A stretch of 31,974 nucleotides of DNA from a virus, in IMG/VR virus record IMGVR_UViG_3300028857_000250, positions 1-31,974 of that record; one strand, written 5' to 3'. Of this stretch, positions 9,352-17,749 are shown in pieces. The position numbers were made by a program, and so were the translations under genes. Every line of letters begins with the position of its first letter. The stretch's first letter is position 1. The notes beneath the pieces are model-generated. The model saw only the letters and a program-made list of their open reading frames with translations. It was not told where the DNA came from and did no database searches.

Positions 9352-9739
9352 AATTATCTGCATTGATTTTATCGAGTGATTTGACCATTTTAGTATTTAT
9401 CGTTACCAGGCGTTTTACTTCACCTCTAAGCTCCTCAGTGATTTGCGTGAGTTGTGAGAACTGCTCATCCGTTTTTTTCCATTTGAGTTCATAGGCTTCT
9501 GCCTGCTCGCGCCACATGCGTGCGATCTTCTCCACGTTGTCAATCTCCGAGCTCTCGGCTTGCTTCTCGACGACATCGGCCTGCGCCGTAGCCTGTAAGG
9601 CTTCACCCCGGCTCTTGAGCTTGTATGATCGAAGGGTCATGAACGTGAGGATCAGGCCACCACCAAAGAGCAGGTTAAGAATTAGGCTAAGCATCTGAAA
9701 CCACAGAGGAACAGCCTGGGATAAGTATTCGCCTTCCAT
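9302..9739 (-). CDS. Holin-like membrane protein with coiled coil
   Basis: 145 residues from the ATG at 9739, two bases after the amidase stop; the longer frame would need a TTG start inside the amidase gene. One strong hydrophobic segment lies at about residues 10-33 (FQMLSLILNLLFGGGLILTF), followed by a charged helical domain likely to form a coiled coil (EKQAESSEIDNVEKIARMW and on). The position between an amidase and a spanin-like gene suggests a holin or holin accessory that lets the amidase reach the cell wall, but a single-helix protein with a long cytoplasmic or periplasmic tail could equally be a structural membrane protein. Confidence 0.55.
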   Translation of the reverse strand: MEGEYLSQAVPLWFQMLSLILNLLFGGGLILTFMTLRSYKLKSRGEALQATAQADVVEKQAESSEIDNVEKIARMWREQAEAYELKWKKTDEQFSQLTQITEELRGEVKRLVTINTKMVKSLDKINADNYEKIVAQIKADLHSDA

Positions 9740-9741
9740 TG

Positions 9742-10197
9742 TCAGAGTCCAATTAAGCGAAGCCAACCTGCCACATCAAATGAGGGACAAGCCTTTGCGG
9801 AAAAGGCGTTATGTCCGACAATCTTGACGCGTGGGAACCTCCTGTTAAAGTCCTTAATGAATGTCTGCATAGCGGCAAGCTGTTGGGCAGTGCGCGTATC
9901 CTTTGGGTATGTGTTGGTAGAGTCCATACCGCCCACATACACAATATGCCGGCAAATGGAGTTCTTTCCTTCTACACCGTTGGTTATTTCCCAGGGATCA
10001 ACCGTATCATCATCATTGTTACGTACCAGACGTTCAATGCGCCCATCAAGGTGGATCATATCCGTATATCCAACCTGCTTCCATCCACGACCCGTTGGTG
10101 GTGGCGAGGTGTGCCAGCGGCGAATGTCGGCCGATGTGACAGCCATTCCTTCAGGGGTAGCTGTGCAATGGATCACAAGATATTGAAGCTTAGCCAT
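9742..10197 (-). CDS. N-acetylmuramoyl-L-alanine amidase (endolysin, Amidase_2 / T7 lysozyme type)
   Basis: 151 residues starting at MAKLQYLVIHCTATPEG. It cleaves the amide bond between muramic acid and L-alanine in peptidoglycan. The zinc ligands of the Amidase_2 family are visible: His in VIHCTAT, His in VGHNAFS and Cys in KACPSFD. The GYTDMIHLDGRIE stretch carries the conserved Tyr region and the family's typical strand. The Lys before the final Cys (AKACP) matches the T7 lysozyme active site. No signal peptide is present, so it would depend on a holin. The internal ATG at 10197 is preferred over the upstream ATG because homologous endolysins begin just before the first catalytic strand. 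Confidence 0.9.
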   Translation of the reverse strand: MAKLQYLVIHCTATPEGMAVTSADIRRWHTSPPPTGRGWKQVGYTDMIHLDGRIERLVRNNDDDTVDPWEITNGVEGKNSICRHIVYVGGMDSTNTYPKDTRTAQQLAAMQTFIKDFNRRFPRVKIVGHNAFSAKACPSFDVAGWLRLIGL

Positions 10198-10264
10198 GTC
10201 GATTGTTGTTGATACAGGACGCCTTAGCCGAGGCCTTAGCATCCTGTTGATGGTTGTTTTGAGG

Positions 10265-11509
10265 TTATGCTCCGGCAGCACGCGTGATCAACACTTCGTA
10301 CGTTGCGGTGGCAAGGCCATCAGCAGAGGTCACCTTCACACTGATGATGTTCTCACCAACGGCCAGGTTCTTGGCTGCAGAGGCAACACCAGTGGTCAGG
10401 GTCGTTGAACCTAGCTTGATGACCTGACCGGTCTCACCACGTGTGGCGGTTACAGTCGTGGTGGCAACGGTGTTGGCCACTGCGATTGTATAAGACAATG
10501 TCTCGGCATCGAATTCAGGGGTGAGATCACCAGCGCTCAACACCAGGTTGGCAAGGTCGGTTGACCCGGCAGCTACGGCAGCCTCACGGCCGTCATACAG
10601 GACGATGTCTTCACCAAATACAATGTTGGTATCGGCTTTCATAAGCATCTTGAAAAAATACTTTTCGCCGGCATTGGTGAGCTTGTCAATCTGGATTGCT
10701 TCAGCATCATCGGCAAAACCTACGCCTGCCCAGAAGTTGGATTCGATACCCGTCGAGGTGACAGCGGCAACAATGACATCCTTGGGCCAGTCAGCCAACT
10801 GAACAATCTGAATGCCTTTGAAGCGTTCCGGGTTCATGTTGGTATAGTCGGCACCCTTGGTGGGCTTGTCGGTGAGCTCATACTCGTAGCTCTCGGCATC
10901 CTCCATGGACATGAACAACTTCAGGTTCGGGTTTTTCTTGATGGCCTTGGGGATGCGGGCACGGATAAGCTTCAACTTGGCGATGATATTGGCCTGTGTC
11001 AGGCCTGCAGGTGAAGGCACTTCAACCACATTGTTATCAGCGGAGATACGGGTCAGGATACCATCGAAGTACTGACCTTCAACAGAACCTTTTACGCCGT
11101 TGACAAAGTGACCGCCCAGCTCGAAGTCAACTACCTTGGCAAGTTCAGCCAACAATTGGTTTTGAACATTAGCAGGAAGTTCAGCAAAGACCAGATTTCC
11201 GGTCGGTTGGAACGGACGCCAGATGGTTTCAAACACGCGAGGGTTGAAGGTCGTGAAGGCCATCAGGTCTTGCGGTTCGAGGTATTTCTCGTCAATCGCA
11301 AAATCGCCCTTGGAGTCGGCCTCTACGGGCTGTTCCTTGCGCTTTTGGAGCATCATACCCGCTTTCAGGCGCGGGATGGCGAACTTCTTAGTGATGTTGG
11401 GTTGCACATGGATGTGCCCGCCGGATACAATTTCGTTGCCGGTGGTGGCGCGTACGAGCAGCTGCTCGAGTACTTCGCCTGCGTAAGCGGATGTGACAGT
11501 AATTGCCAT
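10265..11509 (-). CDS. Major capsid protein with C-terminal Ig/cadherin-like domain
   Basis: 414 residues. The first ~320 look like a phage head subunit: N-terminal MAITVTSAYAGEVLEQLLVR, then a long alpha/beta region, and the stretch EKYFFKMLMKADTNIVFGED. The last ~85 residues are a separate beta-sandwich: LVLSAGDLTPEFDAETLSYT is the signature of the cadherin-like/Ig-like domain (Pfam PF12733 type) that often decorates Bacteroidetes and phage surface proteins. It lies after the protease/scaffold gene, where a capsid gene is expected. The extra domain would be displayed on the outside of the head; such domains are thought to bind carbohydrate or mucus. Confidence 0.85.
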   Translation of the reverse strand: MAITVTSAYAGEVLEQLLVRATTGNEIVSGGHIHVQPNITKKFAIPRLKAGMMLQKRKEQPVEADSKGDFAIDEKYLEPQDLMAFTTFNPRVFETIWRPFQPTGNLVFAELPANVQNQLLAELAKVVDFELGGHFVNGVKGSVEGQYFDGILTRISADNNVVEVPSPAGLTQANIIAKLKLIRARIPKAIKKNPNLKLFMSMEDAESYEYELTDKPTKGADYTNMNPERFKGIQIVQLADWPKDVIVAAVTSTGIESNFWAGVGFADDAEAIQIDKLTNAGEKYFFKMLMKADTNIVFGEDIVLYDGREAAVAAGSTDLANLVLSAGDLTPEFDAETLSYTIAVANTVATTTVTATRGETGQVIKLGSTTLTTGVASAAKNLAVGENIISVKVTSADGLATATYEVLITRAAGA

Positions 11510-11574
11510 GTTTTTTAGTGTGTTATGGGTTGTACTTTGGGTTTGTTTGGGTAAGCGTTCAGCGTTGTGGCTGC

Positions 11575-12510
11575 TTACTTTTTCTTGTTGGCTTTTTCAA
11601 TTTCCTGTTGGCGTTTTTCCCAGGCGTTGCCGGTTGATTCGTCTTTTAGCTCAACGACCTGTTTGCCTTTCAAGGGAAGGGCGGCAAGGGCATCCTTGGT
11701 GCCTTCATGATCACCATCGAAACACTTGAGCCAGAAAGCCCTTACGGTCTGGTCTTTGGTTTCAGACAGGCGACCATCTTTCAGAGCAGCATCGATCAGG
11801 GTTGTGGCCTCTGTGGTGCGGGCATCCTTATCCTTGAGCTCAATGGCGTCAAGGCGTACTTTTAGGGCGGTCTTTTCGTCCTTTTCTTTTTGCAGATCGG
11901 ATCGAAGAGTGACGTTTTCGTCAACAAGGGGCTGAACTGCGTTCACAAAATCCTGCTCACCGGCACCATCGGCCAGCTTTAGCAATTTTTCAAGTTCTTT
12001 CATGTTTGTATCTATTGATTGAGTAATTTGTTTGAGGGGAATGTTTGTCTGATCATCGGATAAAAAAATCAGTTTATCACCTTTATCATAAAGAGCCAAA
12101 GCGTTCTCGTTGGCTCCAAGATCAACGATGGAGGCCTCTTTCATCTTCCATTTTAAAACAGTCTCGTAGCGCTGTCCGGGCTTGATGAATTTAGTCTCTG
12201 AGCTCGTAGTAATAGGACGAGCACCGGCAGAAGCCATTCGCAGTGTTCCGGACTCAACCTTAGCTGCAATCTTCTGTGAAAATTCATCCGCATCAAAAAC
12301 GGCATCGGCAAGTATCTGTGTGCCTTCAACGCGTATGTTCTCCCAGTGTCCGATCGGAAGGATCGTATCTTCTGTATCACGCCATGGACGGTTATGGTTG
12401 AAAAGCATAATCGGGTTCTTGCGGAACTGTGTCAGGTCGGCGCCTGAGGTCAACATCCAGAATCCGTATTCATTGATGCTCTCGTCGTGGAGTATGAAGG
12501 TCTTAGCCAT
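11575..12510 (-). CDS. Head maturation protease fused to scaffold (Mu gpI-like)
   Basis: 311 residues from MAKTFILHDESINEYG. The N-terminal ~165 residues are protease-like: KNPIMLFNHNRPWR holds the candidate catalytic His and GTLRMASAGARP the candidate Ser, as in the herpes/HK97-type prohead protease fold used by Mu gpI. From about residue 170 the protein is a Lys/Glu-rich coiled coil (NMKELEKLLKLADG, then SDLQKEKDEKTALKV), as expected for an internal scaffold that is removed during maturation. First gene of the - strand late operon, followed by the major capsid gene. The start is the ATG after the promoter-like site at 12531-12562; the longer frame starts inside that promoter. Confidence 0.82.
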   Translation of the reverse strand: MAKTFILHDESINEYGFWMLTSGADLTQFRKNPIMLFNHNRPWRDTEDTILPIGHWENIRVEGTQILADAVFDADEFSQKIAAKVESGTLRMASAGARPITTSSETKFIKPGQRYETVLKWKMKEASIVDLGANENALALYDKGDKLIFLSDDQTNIPLKQITQSIDTNMKELEKLLKLADGAGEQDFVNAVQPLVDENVTLRSDLQKEKDEKTALKVRLDAIELKDKDARTTEATTLIDAALKDGRLSETKDQTVRAFWLKCFDGDHEGTKDALAALPLKGKQVVELKDESTGNAWEKRQQEIEKANKKK

Positions 12511-12530
12511 TTTTGTGGGTTGTTTTGCTG

Positions 12531-12562
12531 CAAAGGAAATCGTGAAACAAGCCTCACACAAA
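12531..12562 (-). promoter_or_regulatory. Bacteroidetes-type promoter for the capsid/tail operon
   Basis: On the - strand TTTG (12562-12559), 20 bases, then TTCCTTTG (12538-12531). The Bacteroides consensus is TTTG, 19-21 bases, TAnnTTTG, so seven of the eight fixed positions match. It sits 20 bp before the protease ATG. Confidence 0.5.
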
Positions 12563-12654
12563 TAACCTTACAAGGCTTAAAAAGAATGCTTTAAGGGTTA
12601 AAAGATTCTTTGTTGAGCTGATTCTTGCAGGGTAGCTTCGCAAGAAAAAAGGGG

Positions 12655-13101
12655 ATGGCCGATCTTACCATACAGCAAAAAAAGGACTGGGCCAAGCTGC
12701 TATACACTAGAGAGCAGCTCCAGCAAAAAGAGATATCCGAACGTGTCGGTGTATCCTCACAAACGATGTGTAAGTGGGTCAAGGATGGCCATTGGGATGA
12801 ACTCAAGGTATCAATCACCATCACAAAGGATGAGCAGATAAAATGCCTATACCGGCAGCTATCGGAGATCAACCAAGCTATCACCATGCGCGAGCAGGGC
12901 AAACGCTTTGCCACGCCCCCGGAATCGGACACCATCTCCAAACTAGCCGGCGCCATCAATAAGATGGAGTCGGACATAGGACTGGCTGACATCATCAGTA
13001 CCGTACGCCGCTTTCTGGACTGGTTGCGTACGAGCGATCTAAAGCAGGCACAGAGCCTGACCCCCCTTTTTGATGCTTTCATAAAGGAGATGATACGATG
13101 A
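12655..13101 (+). CDS. terS: Terminase small subunit-like DNA-binding protein
   Basis: 148 residues from MADLTIQQKKDWAKLLYTRE. A helix-turn-helix lies near the start (QKEISERVGVSSQTMCKWVK), the usual DNA-recognition part of small terminases; the rest is helical (TKDEQIKCLYRQLSEINQAI, KLAGAINKMESDIG) and would form the oligomer core. It binds the phage DNA and hands it to the large subunit. The ATG is preceded by AAAAAAGGGG, one of the few purine-rich start sites in the window. Its stop overlaps the large terminase start (ATGA at 13098). A + strand gene diverging from the capsid operon. Confidence 0.8.
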   Translation: MADLTIQQKKDWAKLLYTREQLQQKEISERVGVSSQTMCKWVKDGHWDELKVSITITKDEQIKCLYRQLSEINQAITMREQGKRFATPPESDTISKLAGAINKMESDIGLADIISTVRRFLDWLRTSDLKQAQSLTPLFDAFIKEMIR

Positions 13102-14636
13102 GCAAGCGACTCAAAATATCGGATCGTGACGCTGTCAGGGCATGGGATGAATACAAAAAGTCCATCATGGACTCTACGCCCGTTGACCTTAACGAGACGG
13201 CAGCCGAAAAGATCAAGCGCATCAAGGCTCTCGAGGCTGATGATGAAGCTTGGTTTAAATACTATTTCCCTCGGTACTATAAATCAGATCCGGCACCCTT
13301 TCAAAAGAAAAGTACGCGCATCGTAATGGACAACCCCCGTCTGTATTATGTGCGGGCCTGGTCGCGTGAACTGGCTAAGACAACTCGTACTATGTTCGAG
13401 AATGTGAAGCTGGCCATGATGGGTGAGATACGCAACACGTTGCTCATCTCCAACTCAGAGGATAATGCCAAACGACTGCTTAAACCTATCAAGATTAACC
13501 TTGAGAGCAATCAACGTCTGATCAACGACTATGGAGAGATGGTCAAGCTTGGATCATGGGAGGATGGTGAGATTACCACTAAGACCGGCTGCGCGTGGCG
13601 CGCGCTTGGAGCGGGTCAGTCACCACGTGGTACGCGAAACGAGGAGTTACGCGTCGACTTTCTCTGGTTTGATGACCTGGACACTGACGAGGAGACGCGT
13701 AACCCGGAGCGCATAAAGCAAAAATGGAACTGGATAGAGCAGGCCGTTTTTCCTACCGTATCAGTATCGGGTAACTATCGAAGAGTCTTCTGCGGAAACA
13801 TCATCGCCAAGGACTGTTGCATCACACGAGCCATCAAGATGGCCAGTTATGTGGATATTGTCAATATCCGTGATAAGAATGGATGTTCCACATGGCCACA
13901 AAAGAATAGTGAGAAGGATATCGACGACATCCTTTCCAATCAGTCCACAGCCTCTATACAAAAGGAATATTATAATAATCCTGTCTCTGAAGGTGACACG
14001 TTCAAAGATATTACTTGGGGCAAAGTTCCGCCACTCGAACGGTTCCCGTTCTTGATCAACTACTCCGACCCGGCGCCATCGAACAATACCAAGGCCAAAG
14101 CAAACAGCTTTAAGGCCAATTTTCTTGTTGGAATCCTAGACCAAACGCTGTATGTGATCACCGGGTACCTGGATCATGTCACCAACGCCGAGTTCGTGGA
14201 CTGGTATTACTACGTCCACGATTTTGTTGGACAAAAAAACCAGGTGTACTGTTACATCGAAAACAACAAACTACAGGATCCCTTTTATGACCAGGTGTTC
14301 AAGCCTCTGTTTGTTGCAGCGCGTAACAAGTTCAACAAGAACGTCAATATCTCACCCGATACCAGGCACAAGCCTGACAAGTTTGCACGCATAGAGGGCA
14401 ACCTCGAACCCCTGAACAAGCAGGGACGGCTCGTACTGAACATCGCTCAGAAGGATAACCCTCACATGCAGCGCCTTGAGGAACAGTTCAAGCTCATCAG
14501 CCCCACGCTGCCCGCTCCGGCCGACGGCGTGGACTGCGTAGAGGGTGGTTACTTCATTGCAAACGAGAAGATGGCCACCCTAGGCGTTGATTCAATAAAG
14601 ACTTTTACCAAACACCACAACTCTAAACGCATGTAG
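13098..14636 (+). CDS. terL: Terminase large subunit
   Basis: 512 residues, the ATPase/nuclease motor that packages DNA. The ATPase part has a non-standard Walker A (WSRELAKTTR, about residues 89-98; the usual GxxxxGK[ST] glycines are replaced), a Walker B with acidic pair (DFLWFDDLDTDEE, near 190-202), and a GNI coupling-type motif. The nuclease part carries acidic candidates in INYSDPAPS, YCYIENN and HKPDKFARIEG. Such variant Walker A loops are common in terminases of Mu-like and Bacteroidetes phages. The length is ordinary for TerL. Coupled to TerS by ATGA overlap and followed two bases later by the gp36-like gene. Confidence 0.92.
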   Translation: MSKRLKISDRDAVRAWDEYKKSIMDSTPVDLNETAAEKIKRIKALEADDEAWFKYYFPRYYKSDPAPFQKKSTRIVMDNPRLYYVRAWSRELAKTTRTMFENVKLAMMGEIRNTLLISNSEDNAKRLLKPIKINLESNQRLINDYGEMVKLGSWEDGEITTKTGCAWRALGAGQSPRGTRNEELRVDFLWFDDLDTDEETRNPERIKQKWNWIEQAVFPTVSVSGNYRRVFCGNIIAKDCCITRAIKMASYVDIVNIRDKNGCSTWPQKNSEKDIDDILSNQSTASIQKEYYNNPVSEGDTFKDITWGKVPPLERFPFLINYSDPAPSNNTKAKANSFKANFLVGILDQTLYVITGYLDHVTNAEFVDWYYYVHDFVGQKNQVYCYIENNKLQDPFYDQVFKPLFVAARNKFNKNVNISPDTRHKPDKFARIEGNLEPLNKQGRLVLNIAQKDNPHMQRLEEQFKLISPTLPAPADGVDCVEGGYFIANEKMATLGVDSIKTFTKHHNSKRM

Positions 14637-14638
14637 TC

Positions 14639-15058
14639 ATGTTTGTCACACCTGAAGAAATAAATACACACCTCTACGAGGAGACCCTGACAGCCATCAG
14701 TGGCGACGATGAGACTATGCTCGCTGCAGCACTCACGGGCGCACAGGCAGAAGCAAAAGGCTATCTAAGTGCTTTTGATACGGATGCCATCTTTGCAGCA
14801 ACTAATGATGATCGCGACCCATTGCTGCTAATCTGGGTCAAGGATATTGCCGTGTTTCATTACATCAACATTGCCAACCCGGCCGTGAACTACGAAGCGC
14901 GTGAGAGGCGATATAACGCCGCCATCGCTTGGCTCAAGGGTGTACAGAAAGGCAGCATCGTTCCTGATCTACCAACTAAGAAGACCCCAGAGGGAGATAA
15001 TGAGAATGCAACCCAATTTCGCTTCGGCAGTAACCCTAAAAGAAGCAACCACATATGA
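14639..15058 (+). CDS. gp36-like head-tail protein (DUF1320-like)
   Basis: 139 residues: MFVTPEEINTHLYEETLTAI, then a helical body (AALTGAQAEAKGYLSAFDTD; LLIWVKDIAVFHYINIANP) and a polar tail. This is the pattern of Mu gp36 (DUF1320), a small helical protein that I take to be a head-tail connector adaptor. It lies between the terminase and portal genes, and its stop overlaps the portal ATG (ATGA at 15055). Assignment by family resemblance and neighbourhood. Confidence 0.75.
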   Translation: MFVTPEEINTHLYEETLTAISGDDETMLAAALTGAQAEAKGYLSAFDTDAIFAATNDDRDPLLLIWVKDIAVFHYINIANPAVNYEARERRYNAAIAWLKGVQKGSIVPDLPTKKTPEGDNENATQFRFGSNPKRSNHI

Positions 15059-17628
15059 AAAAGAAAGATACTCCTGTAGCTACTCTTGAGAGCCCTAAGG
15101 CCTCCGCCATCATACAGACACTCGTTGTCCGTCCAAGCAAAATTGAGACCTATGACGTGAGCGCTTGGAAGACGGCCGTCAACGGTTTTAAGAACGGGAA
15201 CAGGACAAAATACTATGATCTGGCCGAAAATATCGCATCAGACACGTATGTTTCTGATGCCATCGACAAGCGCGTGAGAGCTATCACAAACGCAGAGATC
15301 ACCTTTCAGGTTGATGGTAAGAATGTCGAAGCCATTGACGATCTGATTGACACTCCGGAGTTCGAGGAATTGATACGTGAGATCATCCTTTCACAAGCCT
15401 ACGGCAAGTCAGTCATTGAAACCGCCTTCGTGCCTGAGTTCAGTGTTTTCTCATACCCACGCAAGCACATACGCATTGCACACATCGACCGTCCCCTCTC
15501 TGAACGACGCAAATACATCGTATCAAAAGAGTCAGACCAGGTGGGTTATGAATATGCCGAAGACCCGTTCATTATCGAGGTCGGTAAGGATGATGATCTT
15601 GGGTTTATCTTCCGTGTTGCACCATACGTGATATACAAGCGTGGAGGGTTCGGAGACTGGGCACAGTTCGCAGAGATCTTTGGAATGCCATTTGTCACAG
15701 GAAAGTATGACTCATACGACACCAAAACGCGCGATCTACTCTTCGAGGCCTTAAGCAACATCGGATCTAACCCCATTGCGGCCATCCCAAAGGAGGCAGA
15801 TATAGAAATCAAAGAGAATAAGTCATCGGGTAGCACTGACCTGTACGATACTCTTCGCAAAGCCTGCAACGAGGAGATCCTCGTTGGTATCCTGGGTAAT
15901 TCGATGACGACCGTCAACGGATCCTCGAAGTCACAAGGTGAAGTACACCTCGACCAACAACAGGAGATACATAAGTCCGACCGCCGTCTTGTTCAGCGTG
16001 TCCTTAACCGTAAGCTGGTACCGCTACTCATCCAGCGCGGGTACCCGGTAGTAGCCGGGGCATCGATAGGGTATTTCGGCTTTCCGGATGCCAAGGAAAA
16101 TATGACTACCAAACAGCGGGTTGAGCTTGGCATCATGCTTAAGAAAAATGACATCGCGGTATCTGATGACTATTTCTACGAGGTGACCGGTATCCCAAAG
16201 GCAGAGAGCAAGGACCCGGAACCCAAAGACCCTGATCAAAAAAAGCCCGATAAAAAAGAGCCTCAGAAAACCGAAACAAAGAAGGAAGAGGAAACTGATA
16301 ACCTCAACGATCGAAACTTCTTTATTAAGCTGCTTGATTATTTTTTCGTGGACGCCCCGACACTAAGGAGCGGGGCATCACGAAATTACAAAGGGATATT
16401 GAGGAGCAATACAACGATCACACTTGCCGATGATTACTCCATCGACATCAATGCTCTTATAAAGCGTGCAATAAAGGAGATCTACGCCTCCAAAGGCGCG
16501 GAACTTATCAACGAAAACCTGTTCAAAGCCACAAATACGCCACTGCAACACGCTGTTGATACCGGTCTATCTGAGGTGAAGGGCGATCACGCTGACTTTG
16601 TCAAACAGTTCAAGACCAATACGGCCATCTTTTCTGCGTTCAAGAACCATCAGCAGACTGCCGAGATGGCTGCTCTGATGATTGATGAGAACGGAAAGTT
16701 GCGTACCTTCTCTAAGTTCCGACGGATGGCCGAGCAGCTGTCAGCCAAGTATAACGTGGAATGGTTACAGACAGAGTACAATACAGCCATTAGCGCTGCC
16801 CGTACGGCCGCTAACCTACTCAAATTCCAACAGACCAAACACCTATATCCCAATCTTGAGTACATACAGTCCATAGCGGCTCATCCACGCGAACTACACC
16901 TTACATGGGTGGGAACTATCCTTCCCATGGATCATGAGTGGTGGAACACTCATATGCCACCATCGGACTGGAACTGCAGCTGCTCGGTACGCCAGACGGA
17001 CAAATCGCCCACGGCGGTACCCGATGGTGATGCCAAGCCGGCATTTGCCACCAACGCCCAAAAAGAGGCCTCGTTTGTCAAGCTGGATGAAACACCCTAT
17101 TACCAACATACTGATGAGGGTAAGCGAAAGGATATCATCAATGCAGCAAAACAGATGATGGATGCAAGCCAGGATGTGAAGATATCACTTTACAAAGGTG
17201 GCAAGGGCGGTAAACTCGAAATAGTCAAACAGAATGGGAATGAGGCTGCAAAAAACCTTGTGACGTACAAGATTATGGCTGACAACGGCGGTAACTACAC
17301 GTTGCTAGGAGAGTCTTTTATTGATGGGGTAAAGAATCCGGATGCTTACAATAACAATCTTAAGATATTCTCTGATGCAAAACATCCTGTATCCAAGACA
17401 GGTAAAAATGCAATCCAGAACAGTATTAAGAGTGCAAGCAATCAGGGCGTTGAAGAGGTTATTATAAGACTAGGAACGGATTATTCCTCGCATGATCTTT
17501 ATGAGGGGTTTAAGACCTCTTTAATTGCCGGCAGAGCCATCAAACTTCAGCGCATTGTTCTTATCAGGAATGCAGGAAAGCCGATTGTCCTTGATGTTGA
17601 GAAACTACGAAAAAGGTTTATAAAATAA
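15055..17628 (+). CDS. Portal protein fused to gpF-like head morphogenesis domain and a C-terminal putative nuclease domain
   Basis: 857 residues in three parts. Residues 1-~385 are a Mu gp29/DUF935-type portal (GNRTKYYDLAENIASDTYV; RVAPYVIYKRGGFGDWAQF; GNSMTTVNGSSKSQGEVHL), the ring through which DNA enters the head. A Lys/Pro/Glu-rich linker follows (~385-415). Residues ~430-690 are gpF/gp30-like: His-rich and Cys-rich HPRELHLTWVGT and THMPPSDWNCSCSVR near 610-645. In other Mu-like phages portal and gpF are separate genes. The last ~150 residues (from KISLYKGGKGGKLEIVKQ, ~708) resemble the CdiA C-terminal nuclease family: NPDAYNNNLKIFSDAKHPV followed by an alternating helix and the strand EEVIIRLG. 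Toxin-like tails on gpF-type proteins are known, but the enzyme activity is my inference. Confidence 0.85.
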   Translation: MKKKDTPVATLESPKASAIIQTLVVRPSKIETYDVSAWKTAVNGFKNGNRTKYYDLAENIASDTYVSDAIDKRVRAITNAEITFQVDGKNVEAIDDLIDTPEFEELIREIILSQAYGKSVIETAFVPEFSVFSYPRKHIRIAHIDRPLSERRKYIVSKESDQVGYEYAEDPFIIEVGKDDDLGFIFRVAPYVIYKRGGFGDWAQFAEIFGMPFVTGKYDSYDTKTRDLLFEALSNIGSNPIAAIPKEADIEIKENKSSGSTDLYDTLRKACNEEILVGILGNSMTTVNGSSKSQGEVHLDQQQEIHKSDRRLVQRVLNRKLVPLLIQRGYPVVAGASIGYFGFPDAKENMTTKQRVELGIMLKKNDIAVSDDYFYEVTGIPKAESKDPEPKDPDQKKPDKKEPQKTETKKEEETDNLNDRNFFIKLLDYFFVDAPTLRSGASRNYKGILRSNTTITLADDYSIDINALIKRAIKEIYASKGAELINENLFKATNTPLQHAVDTGLSEVKGDHADFVKQFKTNTAIFSAFKNHQQTAEMAALMIDENGKLRTFSKFRRMAEQLSAKYNVEWLQTEYNTAISAARTAANLLKFQQTKHLYPNLEYIQSIAAHPRELHLTWVGTILPMDHEWWNTHMPPSDWNCSCSVRQTDKSPTAVPDGDAKPAFATNAQKEASFVKLDETPYYQHTDEGKRKDIINAAKQMMDASQDVKISLYKGGKGGKLEIVKQNGNEAAKNLVTYKIMADNGGNYTLLGESFIDGVKNPDAYNNNLKIFSDAKHPVSKTGKNAIQNSIKSASNQGVEEVIIRLGTDYSSHDLYEGFKTSLIAGRAIKLQRIVLIRNAGKPIVLDVEKLRKRFIK

Positions 17629-17749
17629 CAAGGGAAGGTACGTTGCCGCATCTTCCCTCGTGGGGGAGCGAACCCCCTTGCGGGAATATCTCTCCAGACC
17701 ACAAAGATATATATAAACGCCTTAAAAACAATGTTTAAACGCCAAATAA
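17629..17749 (+). other. Intergenic stem-loop element, partly similar to the element at 18.7 kb
   Basis: A 121-bp gap between the portal fusion and the gpG-like gene, with clear inverted repeats: GGGAAG (17633-17638) against CTTCCC (17652-17657), then GGGGG (17662-17666), AGCGAA, CCCCC (17673-17677), and CCC...GGG outside it. The order GTGGGGG, GAACCCCC, TATCTC.CC, TTAAAA.CAATG recurs in the gap at 18685-18856. Not a recognised RNA family. Confidence 0.4.

Noticed and set aside
12591-13082. 163-residue - strand frame opposite the small terminase
   Set aside because: TerS has the HTH, a purine-rich start site and coupling to TerL; the opposite frame is Cys/Ser-rich and unstructured.
17629-17690. 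tRNA in the gap after the portal fusion, because of GGTTCG-like bases on the - strand
   Set aside because: No D arm, anticodon arm or 7-base acceptor with correct spacing could be made.
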